A DNA stretch of 64,000 nt from WQXF01 sp031552825 (GCA_031552825.1 JAVBMD010000016.1:77299-141298); one strand, 5' to 3'. Shown: positions 8,701-19,458, counted from the first letter of the stretch. Translations and numbers: made by a program. The notes: generated by a model not told the origin, from the sequence alone.

Positions 8701-11700
8701 ATGGAAGCATGGATTGCCTTTTTCGGCCTGCTATCGCTCTTGATGCTCTCCGCCATCCAGCGCAAGCGGATTCCGCCGCCGCGCGATGTTGCGCTGGAGG
8801 ATGAGGCGCTTTCGGCGCATTTACAGGCGGAAGCGTCGGCGCATCGCGCACTGGGCAGTGCCCGCCTGCACGGCGCGCGTCGCAGCGCACGAAGACTCCG
8901 CCACGCGCTATCCGCGTTGGATGCTTTGCGTGCCACCGCGCCCGAAGCCGCGCACGAGCTGCTGCCCGGCGCGCAATGGCTGGCCGATAATGCCCGCACG
9001 CTGGAGGACTCGGCGCTTGCGCTGGCACGGGAACTGCCCCGCGTGCAGCCGGTACCGATGTGCGGCGGGCAACCGCGCGTGGAGCGCCTCGCGCGCGAGC
9101 TGGTTTCCCATAGCGACGCCAAGCTGCATAGCGCCAATGTGCGCTCCGCCGTAGAGGCATGGCAGAGCGTGCATCTTATGCGCCTGCGCGAGCTCTACGC
9201 GCTCCCCCTCGCGCTACGCGCCACGCTGATGGAGCTGATCTCGCATCTGGCGGTGGCCTGCGCCGACGCACAGCGCGACCGCGCCGCCGCCGAGGAATGG
9301 GCGCGGCTTTTATCGCAGAGCGACCCGCAGACGCTCATGCGCCGCTTTGCGCGCGCGCCGCGCAGCACCTGTTTCTTCGAGCACCTGCTCAAATGCCTGC
9401 GCGATCAGGAGAACGCCGCCGCGCTTTCGTGGCTGGATAAGCAGCTTGATGCGCTGGATCTGCGCGCGCAGCGCGTGGTGGAACGCGAGCACGCGCGCCA
9501 GACGCTGGAGCGCCAGTGGATCAGCAACGCCATCATCTCGCTGCGCACGCTGGGGCAAATCCATTGGAACGAACTGCTCGAATCGCTTTCCACGGTGGAA
9601 AGCTGGCTGCGCGAGGATCCCTCAGGCGTGTATCCGCGCATGGACACCCCGTCCCGCGCGATGTACCGTGGCCGTGTAGAGCGCATCGCGCGGACCGCCT
9701 CACTTTCGGAGATACAGGTGGCGCGCAACGCCTACGAACTAGCCGAGGCAGCCGATACGGAGGATGAAAGCCAGCTGGCGGTGCTCAAGCGGCATGTCGG
9801 CTATTACCTGCTCGACGACGGCCAGCCCGCGCTATGGCGGCGCATGGGCGGCACGCCGATGGCAGCGGCGCTCTGGCTGTGGGTCGGCCGCCATGCCGCG
9901 CCGCTGTACGTGGCGGCACGCATCGTCTGCACGCTGCTGTTTTGCTCCATCGCGCTGCGGCTGGGGCTGGCGTTCAGCCTGCTGCCGCTTGCACTGTTCC
10001 CGCTAAGCGCTGGCGCATCGGCGCTGCTTCATTACCTGCTGCGCAAGCTATGCCCGCCGCGCATCCTGCCGCGCATCGCGTATGAGGAGCTGCCCGTTGG
10101 CCGCCGCACGCTGATCGCGGTGCCCACGCTGCTAAGCCGTCCGGAACAAGCGCGGCAGATGATGCGCCACCTCTCGGTATTGCAGCGCGCCAATCCCGAT
10201 CCAAACCTGCACTATTTGCTGCTAGCCGACTATCCCGACGGACCCGCCGCCCAGCAGGCCGAGGACGCCGACATCACCCACGCCGCGCTGGATGCGGCGC
10301 AAAAGCTCAACGAGGAAAGGCCCGGCACCTTCCTCTATCTGCACCGTCAGCGCGTATGGAACGACGCGCAGCGCAAGTTTATGGGCACCGAGCGCAAGCG
10401 CGGCGCGCTGGCAGCGCTGAATGAGCTGCTGCTTACCGGAAAAAGCGACGATCCCTTCTCCGCCGCCTCCTTTGACCCAAGCGCGCTACAGGGGCGGTAC
10501 GATCAGGTCATCACGCTGGACAGCGATACGCTGCTGCCGCCGGGCAGCGCACTGGAGCTGATCGGCATGCTGACGCATCCGCTCAATGCGCCGATTCGGG
10601 AAGGCGATACGTTGCGCGGCCGCGCCGTCATTCAACCGCGCATGGAGATGACCGCCCATAGCGCCCGCACGCGCATCGCGCGCGTGTTCGGCGGCGACGG
10701 CGGCATCGATCCTTACCTGACCGCCACCTCCGACGTCTATCAGGATCTGTGCGGGCGCGGCAGCTTCGCGGGCAAGGGCATCTACGATGTGCGCGCTTTC
10801 TATGAGGCCACGCATGGCTTGTTGCGCCCCAACACCATCCTCTCACATGACTTGATCGAGGGGGAACTGAGCGGCTCTGCGCTGGCCTCCGACGTAGCGC
10901 TGTACGATAGCCAGCCCGGCTCGCTGCGCAGCTGGATGATGCGCCTGCATCGCTGGACGCGCGGCGATTGGCAGCTGTTGCCGTGGCTTTTCCCCATCGT
11001 ACGCGCCGCGGAGGGACGGCGAAAAAACCCGCTGGATGCGCTTTCCCGCTACAAAATTTGGGACAACCTGCGCCGCAGCCTCGTACCGCTGACGAGGGTA
11101 CTCCTGTTGTTGTTGGGTACGATGCGGCACGACATGATGGCGGTAACGGCAGCGCTGCTGCTGCCGGAGTTGCCGCTGTTGCTCTCGCCTTCGTGGCACG
11201 CGCTGCGCGCGGCGGGCATTCAGCTGGCGCTGCTGCCCTATCAGGCTTACACGCTCACCGACGCCGCGCTGCGCACCGTATGGCGCGTGTGTTTCTCACG
11301 CCAACACCTGTTGGATTGGGTCACCGCCGCCGACGCCGAACGGCGCGACGCGCAAAAGGAAACCGCCTATCCGCTGCTCAAACCGGCCTGCTTCGCCTGT
11401 GCCGGCGCGTTGTTGGCGTGCAGCTTTTTCAGCATCTGGCTGTTTCCGCTGGCACTCCTGCTGGGCGCGGCTTGGTGCTTCGCGCCGCAAGTCGCCGAAT
11501 GGCTTGACGCGCCGATCGCCCTGCCGGAGCCGCTTTCCGATCCTGACCGGCAATCGCTGGAAGCGCTGGCGCGCGATACGTGGCGCTTCTTCGAGCGCGC
11601 CGTGACCGCCGACGACAATCATCTTCCGCCCGACAACCTGCAACTGCAGCCCGATCGCGGCCTCGCGCACCGCACCTCGCCAACCAATATCGGCCTCTAC

Positions 11701-14700
11701 CTGCTCAGCTGCGTTTCGGCACAGCGACTCGGCTTTCTGGAGCCCGACGAGATGGCGCGCCGCGTCGAGGCCACGCTATACAATCTCGAGAAGCTGGAAA
11801 CTTGGAACGGTCATCTGCTCAATTGGTACGACACGCGCACGCTGGCGACGCTGCATCCGCGCTACGTTTCCTCCGTGGACAGCGGCAACCTCGCCGGCTG
11901 TCTGCTGACCTGCGCGCAGGCGTTGCGCGAGGCGCGCGATTCATTGGATCCTACGCATCACGCGCTGCCCGTCCGGTTGGAGGCGCTGTGGGAAGCGATG
12001 GACTTTTCTGCGGTGTACGATGCGCAATGCGATCTGTTCTACATCGGCGTGCATCCCGAGACCGGGCGCGCCGGGGAATCGCACTATGATCTGCTGGCGT
12101 CCGAAGCGCGGCTGCTCAGCTTTCTGGCGCTGATGCGCGGCGCGGTGCCGATGCGGCACTGGCAGCGGCTGGGGCGCTCGCTGCTGCGCGTCGGCAAGGG
12201 CGCGGCGCTGGCCTCTTGGAGCGGCACGATGTTTGAATACCTGATGCCCGCGATTATGCTGCGCCTCACGCCGGGAACGCTGCTGGCCGACACCTGCAGG
12301 CAGGCCGCCCTTGCCCAGCGCGACGCCGCCGGGGGCAGACCATGGGGCATTTCAGAATCCGGCTACTACGCTTTTGACCCGATGCTCAATTATCAGTACC
12401 GCGCCTTCGGCTTGCCCAAGCTGGCGCTGCGCAACGAAGACTTTGCACCGGTGATCGCGCCCTATGCCACGGCACTTGCGCTGATGGTGCTGCCCGCCGA
12501 TGCCTGCGAAAACCTGCTGCGTATGCAGCGAATGGGCTGGAGCGGCGAGCTGGGCTTCTATGAGGCGGCCGACTACACCGCGCCGGGTTCCGACGCGCCG
12601 TATCAGCTTGTGCGCAGCCACATGGCGCATCATCAGGGCATGGCGCTGTGCGCGCTGTGCAATCTGCTTACCGAAAATTCGCTGCAGCGTACCTTTCACG
12701 CGCGCCCGGAGATCGAGGCCTACGAACTGCTGCTGGAAGAGCGTACCCCCGCGCGCCACGCGCTGCACTGGCACACCCACTCGACGCGCCGCACCGATGC
12801 GCCGATCCGCCGCCCGCTGCGCGCCATCCGCAATGTGCAGCCGGAAACCATTCCGGTGGAGACGCAGCTTCTCTACGGCGAGGGTACCACCTTGCTTTGC
12901 GACGCGCGCGGCGGCGGATACATCGCGCACAATGGGCTGATGCTAACCCGCTGGCGACCCAACCCGCTTGCCAACGGCTACGGCATGCAGATCTATCTTT
13001 TCGATGCCGAAAGCGGAACAGCTTGGCGCGCCGCGCAAAGCGGCTTGCCCGGAGAGACGCGCTTTGAGACCGGCAGCGCCATCTTTCAACGCGAACAGGG
13101 CGAGGTGTACAGCAAGCTACAATGCTGTGTATGTCCGCTGGACGGCGCGGCGTTGCACCTGCTGACGCTCAGCAACCGTAGCGAGCGCGAGCGAACGCTC
13201 TCGGTGGCCAGCTTCTTTGAGGTAGCGCTGTCGGCGCAGAACGCCGATGTGGCGCACCCAGCGTTCCGCAATCTATTCATTCAGACCGAGCGCATCGGCG
13301 GCAACGCCGCCATCGCGCAACGCCGCCCGCGCACGCCGCAGGAGCGCTTCCCGCTGCTGCTGCACGCCGCCGCCTCCGACGCGCCGGGGCTGCGCTGGAC
13401 GGTACACACCGACCGCGCGCGCTTCCTCGGGCGTGAACACGGGCATATCCTCCCCCGCGCGCTGCGCACAGCTGATCTCGAGGACAGCACCGGCGCGGTG
13501 GTGGATCCCTGCATGTCGGCGGGCACACAAGTGACGCTGCCTGCGGGCGGCAGCATTGAAATTGCCTTTGTCACCATGGCCGCCGCCACGATGGAGGAAG
13601 CCGCGCAGTCCGCCGCCGTTTATGCCGAGTTGGGCGCCGCCCATCGCGTGCTGGAGTTGGCGCAAACGCAGGCGCAGGTCACCGTCGACTACCTTTCAAT
13701 GGATCCCAGCGCGCAGCATCAGGCGCATCGGTTGGCCTCCTACATGCTCTATGCCGGGCAGGGCATGCGGCGCACGCAGCCGCCCGCCGCACGCTTCGCG
13801 CGCGAAGACCTCTGGGCGTGCGGTTTATCCGGCGATCTGCCCATCCTTACGCTATGCGTCCGCGAACCGGCGCATCTGCCGCTGGCGCGCGCGGTGTTCA
13901 AGATCCACGAGGCATGGCGGCAATGGGGGCTCTGGGCTGATTTGGTGCTGCTCGACGATCACGGCGGCGATTACTATCCGCCTACGCGCAGCGCGCTTCA
14001 AGAGATGGTTGCCTCCGGCCACGCGCGCGACTTGGTGGGCAAACCCGGCGGCGTACACTTCCTCGACGCGCAAGTGATTCAGCCGCCGCGCTGCGCCGCG
14101 CTGCTGGCTACCTCGGCGCTGGTGTTGCGCGGCGAGGACGGCGCGCTGGGCGCGCAAATGAAGGCTTTGCGCACCGGCATCCCGCCCGCGCAAAGTGTTT
14201 GGCCTGCGTCGCCGCGAAGTTGGCCGCAAACCGAACTGCCGCCGCTGGAGCGGCTGTTGTTCAACGGATGGGGCGGCTTTACCCGCGCCGGGGAGTATGC
14301 GATCGACCTTCTGCCCGGCGCGCCGACGCCCGCGCCGTGGTGCAACGTGCTGGCCAACCCCGCCTTCGGATGCATCCTCAGCGAGCGTGGCGCGGGCTTC
14401 ACCTATGCCCGCAGCAGCCACGGCGGGCGGCTCACGCCTTGGATGAACGACCCGGTGCGCACCCGCACCGGTGAGGCGCTGTATCTGCGCGACGAGCAGA
14501 CAGGGCAGTTCGATTGCCTGCTCCCCCACGCCCGCCGCGTCACCCACGCGCCGGGCTGCACGACCTTTGAGGGCGAGGCGCTGGGCGTCGCGTGGCGGGC
14601 TACGGTGTTTGTGGATGCGCAGGAATCGCTCAAGCACACGCTGCTCTCTTTGCGCAACCCCGGCGCGGAAGCCCGCGCGCTTAGCGTCACCGCCTATGCC

Positions 14701-16575
14701 GCTTGGGTGCTCGGCGAGCAAGAGGGCATGCGGCACAACCGCGCGGCGCTCATCTTGGAGCATGGTCTATGTACCGCCCAAGGCCCTTCGCTGCCCGGCG
14801 TCGCGTTTCTGGCGATGCCCGGCGCGCGCGCGGCGCAGGGCAGCATCGATCGCGCCGCCTTTCTGGGGCTGGGCGGGGCGGGGAATCCGCGCGGCATGCG
14901 CCTGCCTTCGCTGGACGATCTAGGTACAGACGATGCCTGCGCCGTGCTGCGCGCGCCGGTGGCGCTGGAAGCCGGCGGCGAGGCTTCCGTTCATTTGCTG
15001 CTCGGCTGGGCGGAGGACGAAGCAGCGGCGCTGTCCATCGCGCAACGCATGCGGGATGCTGCAATCCATCGGCTGGACATGGTGCGCGATATGTGGGCGG
15101 CACGGCTTGCGCGGCTGGCGCTGCGCACGCCCGACGAAGCCTTCGACGGCATGGTCAACCGCTGGCTTCCCTATCAGCTCACCGCGTCGCGGCTATGGGC
15201 GCGCTCCGGCTTTTATCAGGCTGGCGGCGCCTTCGGTTTTCGCGATCAGCTGCAGGATACGCTGGCACTGCTGTACACCGACCCCGCCGCGGTGCGCGCG
15301 CACCTGCTGCTGTGCGCCGCGCATCAGTTCGAGGCCGGGGATGTGCAGCATTGGTGGCATCCCCCGGCGCGCGGCGTGCGTACGCGCATCACCGACGATC
15401 TGCTATTCCTGCCGTTTGTTACGGCCGCCTATGTGCGCGCCACTGGCGACACCGGCGTGCTGCGCGAAGAGATCCCCTACCTGCAAAACGTCGACATCCC
15501 CGCCGGGCAGGAGGATTGGTACGGAAATGCGCAGCCCGCCGAACAGCGCGGCACATTGCGGGCGCATTGCCTCGCCGCCGTTCGCCACACCAAGTTTGGC
15601 GAACACGGCATTCCGCTGATGGGCGGCGGCGATTGGAACGACGCGCTCAACCGCGTCGGCATTGAGGGCAAGGGCGAAAGCGTGTGGTTGGGCTGGTTCT
15701 TCGCCGAAACGCTGCGCGCCTTCGCGCCGCTGTGCGAGGCCGATGACCGGGAGGAGCTGTTCGCCCTGCGCGCGCAAGTGCTCGACAACCTAGAGACGCA
15801 CGCATGGGACGGCGCTTGGTACCGACGCGCTTGGTTTGACGACGGCTCGCCGCTGGGCACCGCCGGGGATTCGGCCTGCGAGATCGATTGCATAGCGCAG
15901 AGCTGGGCGGTGCTGGCCGGGGCGCGCCCGGAGCGGGCAAAGCAGGCAATGGACGCGCTGTGGGAGAAGCTGATCGACCCGGCATATGGCGTAGCGCGAC
16001 TGCTCACCCCATCCTTCGATCGATATCCGCGCGATCCGGGCTACATCCAGGGCTACCTGCCCGGCATTCGCGAAAACGGCGGGCAGTATACCCACGGCGC
16101 AACATGGGCGGTGCAGGCCTTCGCTAAGCTGGGACAGGTCGAGCGCGCTTGGGCGCTGCTGCGCATGTTGCTGCCGCTCTCCCACAGCGACACCCCCGAA
16201 GCCGCCGCGCGCTACCGCGTCGAGCCCTACGTCAGCGTCGCCGACGTCTATGCCAATCCGCAGCAGATGGGGCGCGGCGGCTGGACGTGGTACACCGGCT
16301 CGGCGAGCTGGCTATGGATGGCCGCCGCGCAAACGTTGCTAGGCTTCGAAAAAGCGGGCAGCCGCCTGCGCCTCGCGCCACTGCTGCCAGCGGGTTGGGA
16401 CGCCATCTCCTGCGCCTATACCCACGGCGAGAGCGGCACGCTCTACCGCATCAGCGCGCGGCGCGACGCCGCCTTTGTTACGCTAGACGGCCGCCGCGCG
16501 CCCGAGGATTGGGCTGGATGGATCGAGCTCGCCGAAGATGGAAAGACCCATGAGGCAGTTTTCCCTGTGCGATAA
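8701..16575 (+). CDS. Cyclic beta-glucan synthase-type protein (NdvB/ChvB family, GT84-GH94)
   Basis: 2624-aa membrane enzyme like the cyclic beta-1,2-glucan synthases, which polymerise UDP-glucose and use a GH94 phosphorylase domain to set chain length. Order: N-terminal membrane helix; membrane pair near 395-440; GT domain about 465-770 with DSD near 606, the SHDLIEG block near 716 and RWTRGDWQ near 750; more membrane helices to about 930; glycoamylase-like domain about 950-1330 (MAHHQGMA); two carbohydrate-binding regions; GH94 domain from about 2120 with GGGDWNDALN, Asp2311 or Asp2314 being the likely catalytic acid. The start at 8701 follows GGGAG. The product may be another cyclic or linear beta-glucan; linkage is inferred from the family. 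Confidence 0.9.
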   Translation: MEAWIAFFGLLSLLMLSAIQRKRIPPPRDVALEDEALSAHLQAEASAHRALGSARLHGARRSARRLRHALSALDALRATAPEAAHELLPGAQWLADNARTLEDSALALARELPRVQPVPMCGGQPRVERLARELVSHSDAKLHSANVRSAVEAWQSVHLMRLRELYALPLALRATLMELISHLAVACADAQRDRAAAEEWARLLSQSDPQTLMRRFARAPRSTCFFEHLLKCLRDQENAAALSWLDKQLDALDLRAQRVVEREHARQTLERQWISNAIISLRTLGQIHWNELLESLSTVESWLREDPSGVYPRMDTPSRAMYRGRVERIARTASLSEIQVARNAYELAEAADTEDESQLAVLKRHVGYYLLDDGQPALWRRMGGTPMAAALWLWVGRHAAPLYVAARIVCTLLFCSIALRLGLAFSLLPLALFPLSAGASALLHYLLRKLCPPRILPRIAYEELPVGRRTLIAVPTLLSRPEQARQMMRHLSVLQRANPDPNLHYLLLADYPDGPAAQQAEDADITHAALDAAQKLNEERPGTFLYLHRQRVWNDAQRKFMGTERKRGALAALNELLLTGKSDDPFSAASFDPSALQGRYDQVITLDSDTLLPPGSALELIGMLTHPLNAPIREGDTLRGRAVIQPRMEMTAHSARTRIARVFGGDGGIDPYLTATSDVYQDLCGRGSFAGKGIYDVRAFYEATHGLLRPNTILSHDLIEGELSGSALASDVALYDSQPGSLRSWMMRLHRWTRGDWQLLPWLFPIVRAAEGRRKNPLDALSRYKIWDNLRRSLVPLTRVLLLLLGTMRHDMMAVTAALLLPELPLLLSPSWHALRAAGIQLALLPYQAYTLTDAALRTVWRVCFSRQHLLDWVTAADAERRDAQKETAYPLLKPACFACAGALLACSFFSIWLFPLALLLGAAWCFAPQVAEWLDAPIALPEPLSDPDRQSLEALARDTWRFFERAVTADDNHLPPDNLQLQPDRGLAHRTSPTNIGLYLLSCVSAQRLGFLEPDEMARRVEATLYNLEKLETWNGHLLNWYDTRTLATLHPRYVSSVDSGNLAGCLLTCAQALREARDSLDPTHHALPVRLEALWEAMDFSAVYDAQCDLFYIGVHPETGRAGESHYDLLASEARLLSFLALMRGAVPMRHWQRLGRSLLRVGKGAALASWSGTMFEYLMPAIMLRLTPGTLLADTCRQAALAQRDAAGGRPWGISESGYYAFDPMLNYQYRAFGLPKLALRNEDFAPVIAPYATALALMVLPADACENLLRMQRMGWSGELGFYEAADYTAPGSDAPYQLVRSHMAHHQGMALCALCNLLTENSLQRTFHARPEIEAYELLLEERTPARHALHWHTHSTRRTDAPIRRPLRAIRNVQPETIPVETQLLYGEGTTLLCDARGGGYIAHNGLMLTRWRPNPLANGYGMQIYLFDAESGTAWRAAQSGLPGETRFETGSAIFQREQGEVYSKLQCCVCPLDGAALHLLTLSNRSERERTLSVASFFEVALSAQNADVAHPAFRNLFIQTERIGGNAAIAQRRPRTPQERFPLLLHAAASDAPGLRWTVHTDRARFLGREHGHILPRALRTADLEDSTGAVVDPCMSAGTQVTLPAGGSIEIAFVTMAAATMEEAAQSAAVYAELGAAHRVLELAQTQAQVTVDYLSMDPSAQHQAHRLASYMLYAGQGMRRTQPPAARFAREDLWACGLSGDLPILTLCVREPAHLPLARAVFKIHEAWRQWGLWADLVLLDDHGGDYYPPTRSALQEMVASGHARDLVGKPGGVHFLDAQVIQPPRCAALLATSALVLRGEDGALGAQMKALRTGIPPAQSVWPASPRSWPQTELPPLERLLFNGWGGFTRAGEYAIDLLPGAPTPAPWCNVLANPAFGCILSERGAGFTYARSSHGGRLTPWMNDPVRTRTGEALYLRDEQTGQFDCLLPHARRVTHAPGCTTFEGEALGVAWRATVFVDAQESLKHTLLSLRNPGAEARALSVTAYAAWVLGEQEGMRHNRAALILEHGLCTAQGPSLPGVAFLAMPGARAAQGSIDRAAFLGLGGAGNPRGMRLPSLDDLGTDDACAVLRAPVALEAGGEASVHLLLGWAEDEAAALSIAQRMRDAAIHRLDMVRDMWAARLARLALRTPDEAFDGMVNRWLPYQLTASRLWARSGFYQAGGAFGFRDQLQDTLALLYTDPAAVRAHLLLCAAHQFEAGDVQHWWHPPARGVRTRITDDLLFLPFVTAAYVRATGDTGVLREEIPYLQNVDIPAGQEDWYGNAQPAEQRGTLRAHCLAAVRHTKFGEHGIPLMGGGDWNDALNRVGIEGKGESVWLGWFFAETLRAFAPLCEADDREELFALRAQVLDNLETHAWDGAWYRRAWFDDGSPLGTAGDSACEIDCIAQSWAVLAGARPERAKQAMDALWEKLIDPAYGVARLLTPSFDRYPRDPGYIQGYLPGIRENGGQYTHGATWAVQAFAKLGQVERAWALLRMLLPLSHSDTPEAAARYRVEPYVSVADVYANPQQMGRGGWTWYTGSASWLWMAAAQTLLGFEKAGSRLRLAPLLPAGWDAISCAYTHGESGTLYRISARRDAAFVTLDGRRAPEDWAGWIELAEDGKTHEAVFPVR

Positions 16576-16640
16576 GCCCAACGGAGAAAGGCCATGCTTT
16601 GCGATTTGCACGAAAGATTCGCGCTCAGGTAATTTTTTCT

Positions 16641-16669
16641 TTGCAGAATCCATTCTTTGGGTTTATACT
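16641..16669 (+). promoter_or_regulatory. Promoter of the HdeD-like gene
   Basis: TTGCAG (16641-16646), 17 bp, TATACT (16664-16669), 60 bp before the ATG. The region from 16576 to 16729 holds only this promoter and the ribosome site. Confidence 0.65.
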
Positions 16670-16729
16670 ATCATTAAGCAGTTCAAACCAATTAGAACCG
16701 CTCGCCATGTAAAGATAGGAGGCAAAAAA

Positions 16730-17290
16730 ATGTCGGAAATGAACTGGATGCGTTGGCTTCTCCTAATCGCGGGAATCTTGCTGGTCGCTATGGGTATCGG
16801 GATGCTGTTTACGCCGCTTTCGAACCTGCTCAGTCTCGCGCTGTTTATCAGCCTCGCAATGCTGGTCAGCGGCATTTCGGAAATCTTCTCCTATTTTGGC
16901 GAAGCCAAAGCGCACCGCTCCGGCTGGATCCTCGCCAGCGGTATTTTAACGGCGCTGTTTGGCTGCTGGCTGCTGTTTGGCCGCGGCATGGCGTCGCTGA
17001 CCATCGTGCTGCCCTTCCTGTTCGCCGCTTGGGTAACCTCGGCGGGCATCATGCGCGCCATGGGTTCCTTCACGCTGAAGGATTTGGGTTCTCACGATTG
17101 GGGCTGGGTGCTGGCGCTGGGCATTCTCGAAGCCATCCTCGGCTTTGTGCTGCTGTTCCACCCGATGTACTCGGTGGTGGTCGCCGGTACGCTGCTGGCC
17201 GTGATCTTCCTCTGCTACGGCTTTAGCAACATCGCCATGTTCTTCTCGCTCACCCGCGTGCGCGAAGCGCTGAAAAAGCTGGGTCGATAA
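16730..17290 (+). CDS. HdeD-family (DUF308) membrane protein
   Basis: 186-aa protein with six predicted membrane segments in three pairs, the pattern of the HdeD/DUF308 family; GWILASGILTALFGCWLL and WVLALGILEAILGFVLL are the typical repeated units. HdeD is linked to acid stress in enterobacteria, but the role in Bacillota is not established. AGGAGG at 16717-16722 fixes the start; the open frame upstream is untranslated. Monocistronic, with its own promoter and terminator. Confidence 0.85.
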   Translation: MSEMNWMRWLLLIAGILLVAMGIGMLFTPLSNLLSLALFISLAMLVSGISEIFSYFGEAKAHRSGWILASGILTALFGCWLLFGRGMASLTIVLPFLFAAWVTSAGIMRAMGSFTLKDLGSHDWGWVLALGILEAILGFVLLFHPMYSVVVAGTLLAVIFLCYGFSNIAMFFSLTRVREALKKLGR

Positions 17291-17304
17291 TCAACATTTA
17301 TCCT

Positions 17305-17342
17305 ACGGCCGTCCCGATCGTTCGGGACGGCCGTTCTTTTTT
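17305..17342 (+). terminator. Rho-independent terminator after the HdeD-like gene
   Basis: Perfect stem CGGCCGTCCCGA/TCGGGACGGCCG with a TCGT loop and a T-rich tail. Confidence 0.92.
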
Positions 17343-17393
17343 GTGTTATACTACGCTTCGGAGACCAATTCCCGATCAGAAAGCAGGTACGCG

Positions 17394-19388
17394 ATGCGTT
17401 TGGAATCAATGCGTTCGGAATCAATGCGCTCAGAATTTTTGCCCACCACCCCGGCAGACCTCGCCGAACGCGGCTGGGACGTGCCGGATTTTGTCTTCGT
17501 CAGCGGCGACGCGTATGTGGATCACCCCTCCTTCGGCGCGGCGCTGCTGGGGCGCGTGCTAGAGAAGGCCGGATACCGCGTCGCCATGCTCGCCCAGCCC
17601 AACTGGCGCGATGCCAACGCCATGCGCCGCTTCGGCCGCCCGCGCCTCGGCTTCCTCGTGTCGTCCGGGGTGATCGACAGCATGGTCAACCACTATACTG
17701 CCGCAAAAAAGCCGCGCAGCAGCGATGTCTACTCCCCCGGCGGGCGCGCGGGCTACCGCCCGGACCGCGCCACCATCGTCTATTGCAACGCCATCCGGCG
17801 CGCCTATGGCGAGGTACCGATCGTCATCGGCGGCGTGGAGGCCTCGCTGCGCCGCTTCTCTCATTATGACTATTGGGACGACGCGGTACGCCGCTCCGTC
17901 TTGGCCGATAGCGGCGCGGACCTGCTGCTTTACGGCATGGGCGAGCGCACCATCCTCGCGGCGGCAAAGTGGCTGGAGCGCGGCGCGCCGCGCGAGGAAC
18001 TGCCCGCGCTGCGCGGCGCGTGCTGGATGGCCTCCGCGCGGCAGCCCGGTTACATAGAGTTGCCCCCACACGATACCTGTGCCGAAGACAAAAAGGTGTA
18101 CGCCCGCACCTTCATGATCCAGTATGAGCAGCAGGATCCGGTGCGCGGCAAGGCGCTGATGCAGCGGCAGGACGCGCGCCGCTACCTGATGCAGAATCCG
18201 CCCGATACCCCGCCCACCCGCGCCGAGCTGGACGCTGCCCACGCGCTGCCATTCGCCCGCGCGTGGCATCCGGATTACGACGGCGCGGGCGGCGTACCCG
18301 CGTTGGAGGAGGTAAAATTTTCACTGGCCGCCACCCGGGGCTGCTTCGGCGGGTGCAGCTTTTGCGCCATCACGTTTCATCAGGGGCGCATCGTCGCCTC
18401 GCGCAGCCCGGCCTCGTTGATTCAGGAAGCGAGGCTGCTCACCCACCTGCCGGACTTCAAGGGCTATATCCACGACGTTGGCGGCCCCACCGCCAACTTC
18501 CGCAGCCCAGCCTGCGCGGGGCAAGAGAAGCGCGGCGCATGCGCGCACCAGCAATGCCTCTTCCCCAAGCCTTGCAAGCAGCTGATCGTCGATCACCGTG
18601 AGTTCACTAAGCTGCTGCGCGATCTGCGCGCGCTGCCCGGCATCAAGAAGGTATTCGTGCGTTCCGGCCTGCGCTATGACTACATTCAGGCAGACCCGGA
18701 CGGCACCTTCTTCCGCGAGCTCTGCGAACACCACGTCAGCGGCCAGCTCAAGGTCGCCCCGGAGCACGTCTCGCCGCGCGTGCTGGCGGTGATGGGCAAG
18801 CCGGGGCGCGACGTATACGACGGCTTCGTCCAACGGTACGAGCGCCTCAGCCGGGAACTGGGCAAGCCGCAGTTCCTCGTGCCGTACCTGATGAGCAGCC
18901 ATCCCGGCAGCGACTTGGACGCCGCCATCGAGCTGGCCGAATACCTGCGCGATACCGGCCACCAGCCCGAGCAGGTGCAGGATTTCTATCCCACGCCGGG
19001 CACGCTTTCCACCTGCATGTTCTTCACCGGGCTGGATCCGCGCAGCATGAAGCTTGTACACATTCCGCGCACCGCGCGGGAAAAGGCACTGCAGCGCGCG
19101 CTGCTGCAGTATCGCCGCCCCGCCAACCGCCCATTGGTTCGCGAGGCGCTGCATCTGGCGGGGCGCGAGGATTTGATTGGCTTCGGCAAAAACTGTCTGG
19201 TTCCGCCCGCCGGAGCGGATCGGCCGCGCCGCGAAGCTTCCGCGCCGCCGATTTCCCAACGGCGGGGCGCAGCGAAATTGCCCGCTGAAAAGGATGTACC
19301 AAAGCGCGGCGCTGCCAAGCGTCCCGGCGCGCCCAGTGCCAAGGCCTCCCCGCGCGCGAAAGGAAGGCCGGGCGGTAAGCGAAAGTAA
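17394..19388 (+). CDS. YgiQ-family (UPF0313) radical SAM protein
   Basis: Radical SAM enzyme of unknown reaction. The N-terminal domain is typical of YgiQ (FVSGDAYVDHPSFG, then SSGVIDSMVNHYTA). The cluster motif is C317-FGG-C321-SF-C324 within ATRGCFGGCSFCAITFHQGR. The C-terminal 65 residues are basic and Lys/Arg/Pro/Ala-rich, as often in this family. I chose ATG 17394, preceded by AGCAGG; the earlier ATG at 17343 sits inside the terminator tail. The first codons hold a near-direct repeat encoding MRSES twice. Length is 664 aa. Confidence 0.93.
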   Translation: MRLESMRSESMRSEFLPTTPADLAERGWDVPDFVFVSGDAYVDHPSFGAALLGRVLEKAGYRVAMLAQPNWRDANAMRRFGRPRLGFLVSSGVIDSMVNHYTAAKKPRSSDVYSPGGRAGYRPDRATIVYCNAIRRAYGEVPIVIGGVEASLRRFSHYDYWDDAVRRSVLADSGADLLLYGMGERTILAAAKWLERGAPREELPALRGACWMASARQPGYIELPPHDTCAEDKKVYARTFMIQYEQQDPVRGKALMQRQDARRYLMQNPPDTPPTRAELDAAHALPFARAWHPDYDGAGGVPALEEVKFSLAATRGCFGGCSFCAITFHQGRIVASRSPASLIQEARLLTHLPDFKGYIHDVGGPTANFRSPACAGQEKRGACAHQQCLFPKPCKQLIVDHREFTKLLRDLRALPGIKKVFVRSGLRYDYIQADPDGTFFRELCEHHVSGQLKVAPEHVSPRVLAVMGKPGRDVYDGFVQRYERLSRELGKPQFLVPYLMSSHPGSDLDAAIELAEYLRDTGHQPEQVQDFYPTPGTLSTCMFFTGLDPRSMKLVHIPRTAREKALQRALLQYRRPANRPLVREALHLAGREDLIGFGKNCLVPPAGADRPRREASAPPISQRRGAAKLPAEKDVPKRGAAKRPGAPSAKASPRAKGRPGGKRK

Positions 19389-19458
19389 CTCTTTCGTCCG
19401 TCAAGATACATGCAAAAATATCCTCCGTTTTGCATAAAAAATACCGATTCTTTTTTCC

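Noticed and set aside
13852..14763. Minus-strand ORF (303 codons) inside the glucan synthase
   Set aside because: Shadow of the GH94 gene; no ribosome site or domain.
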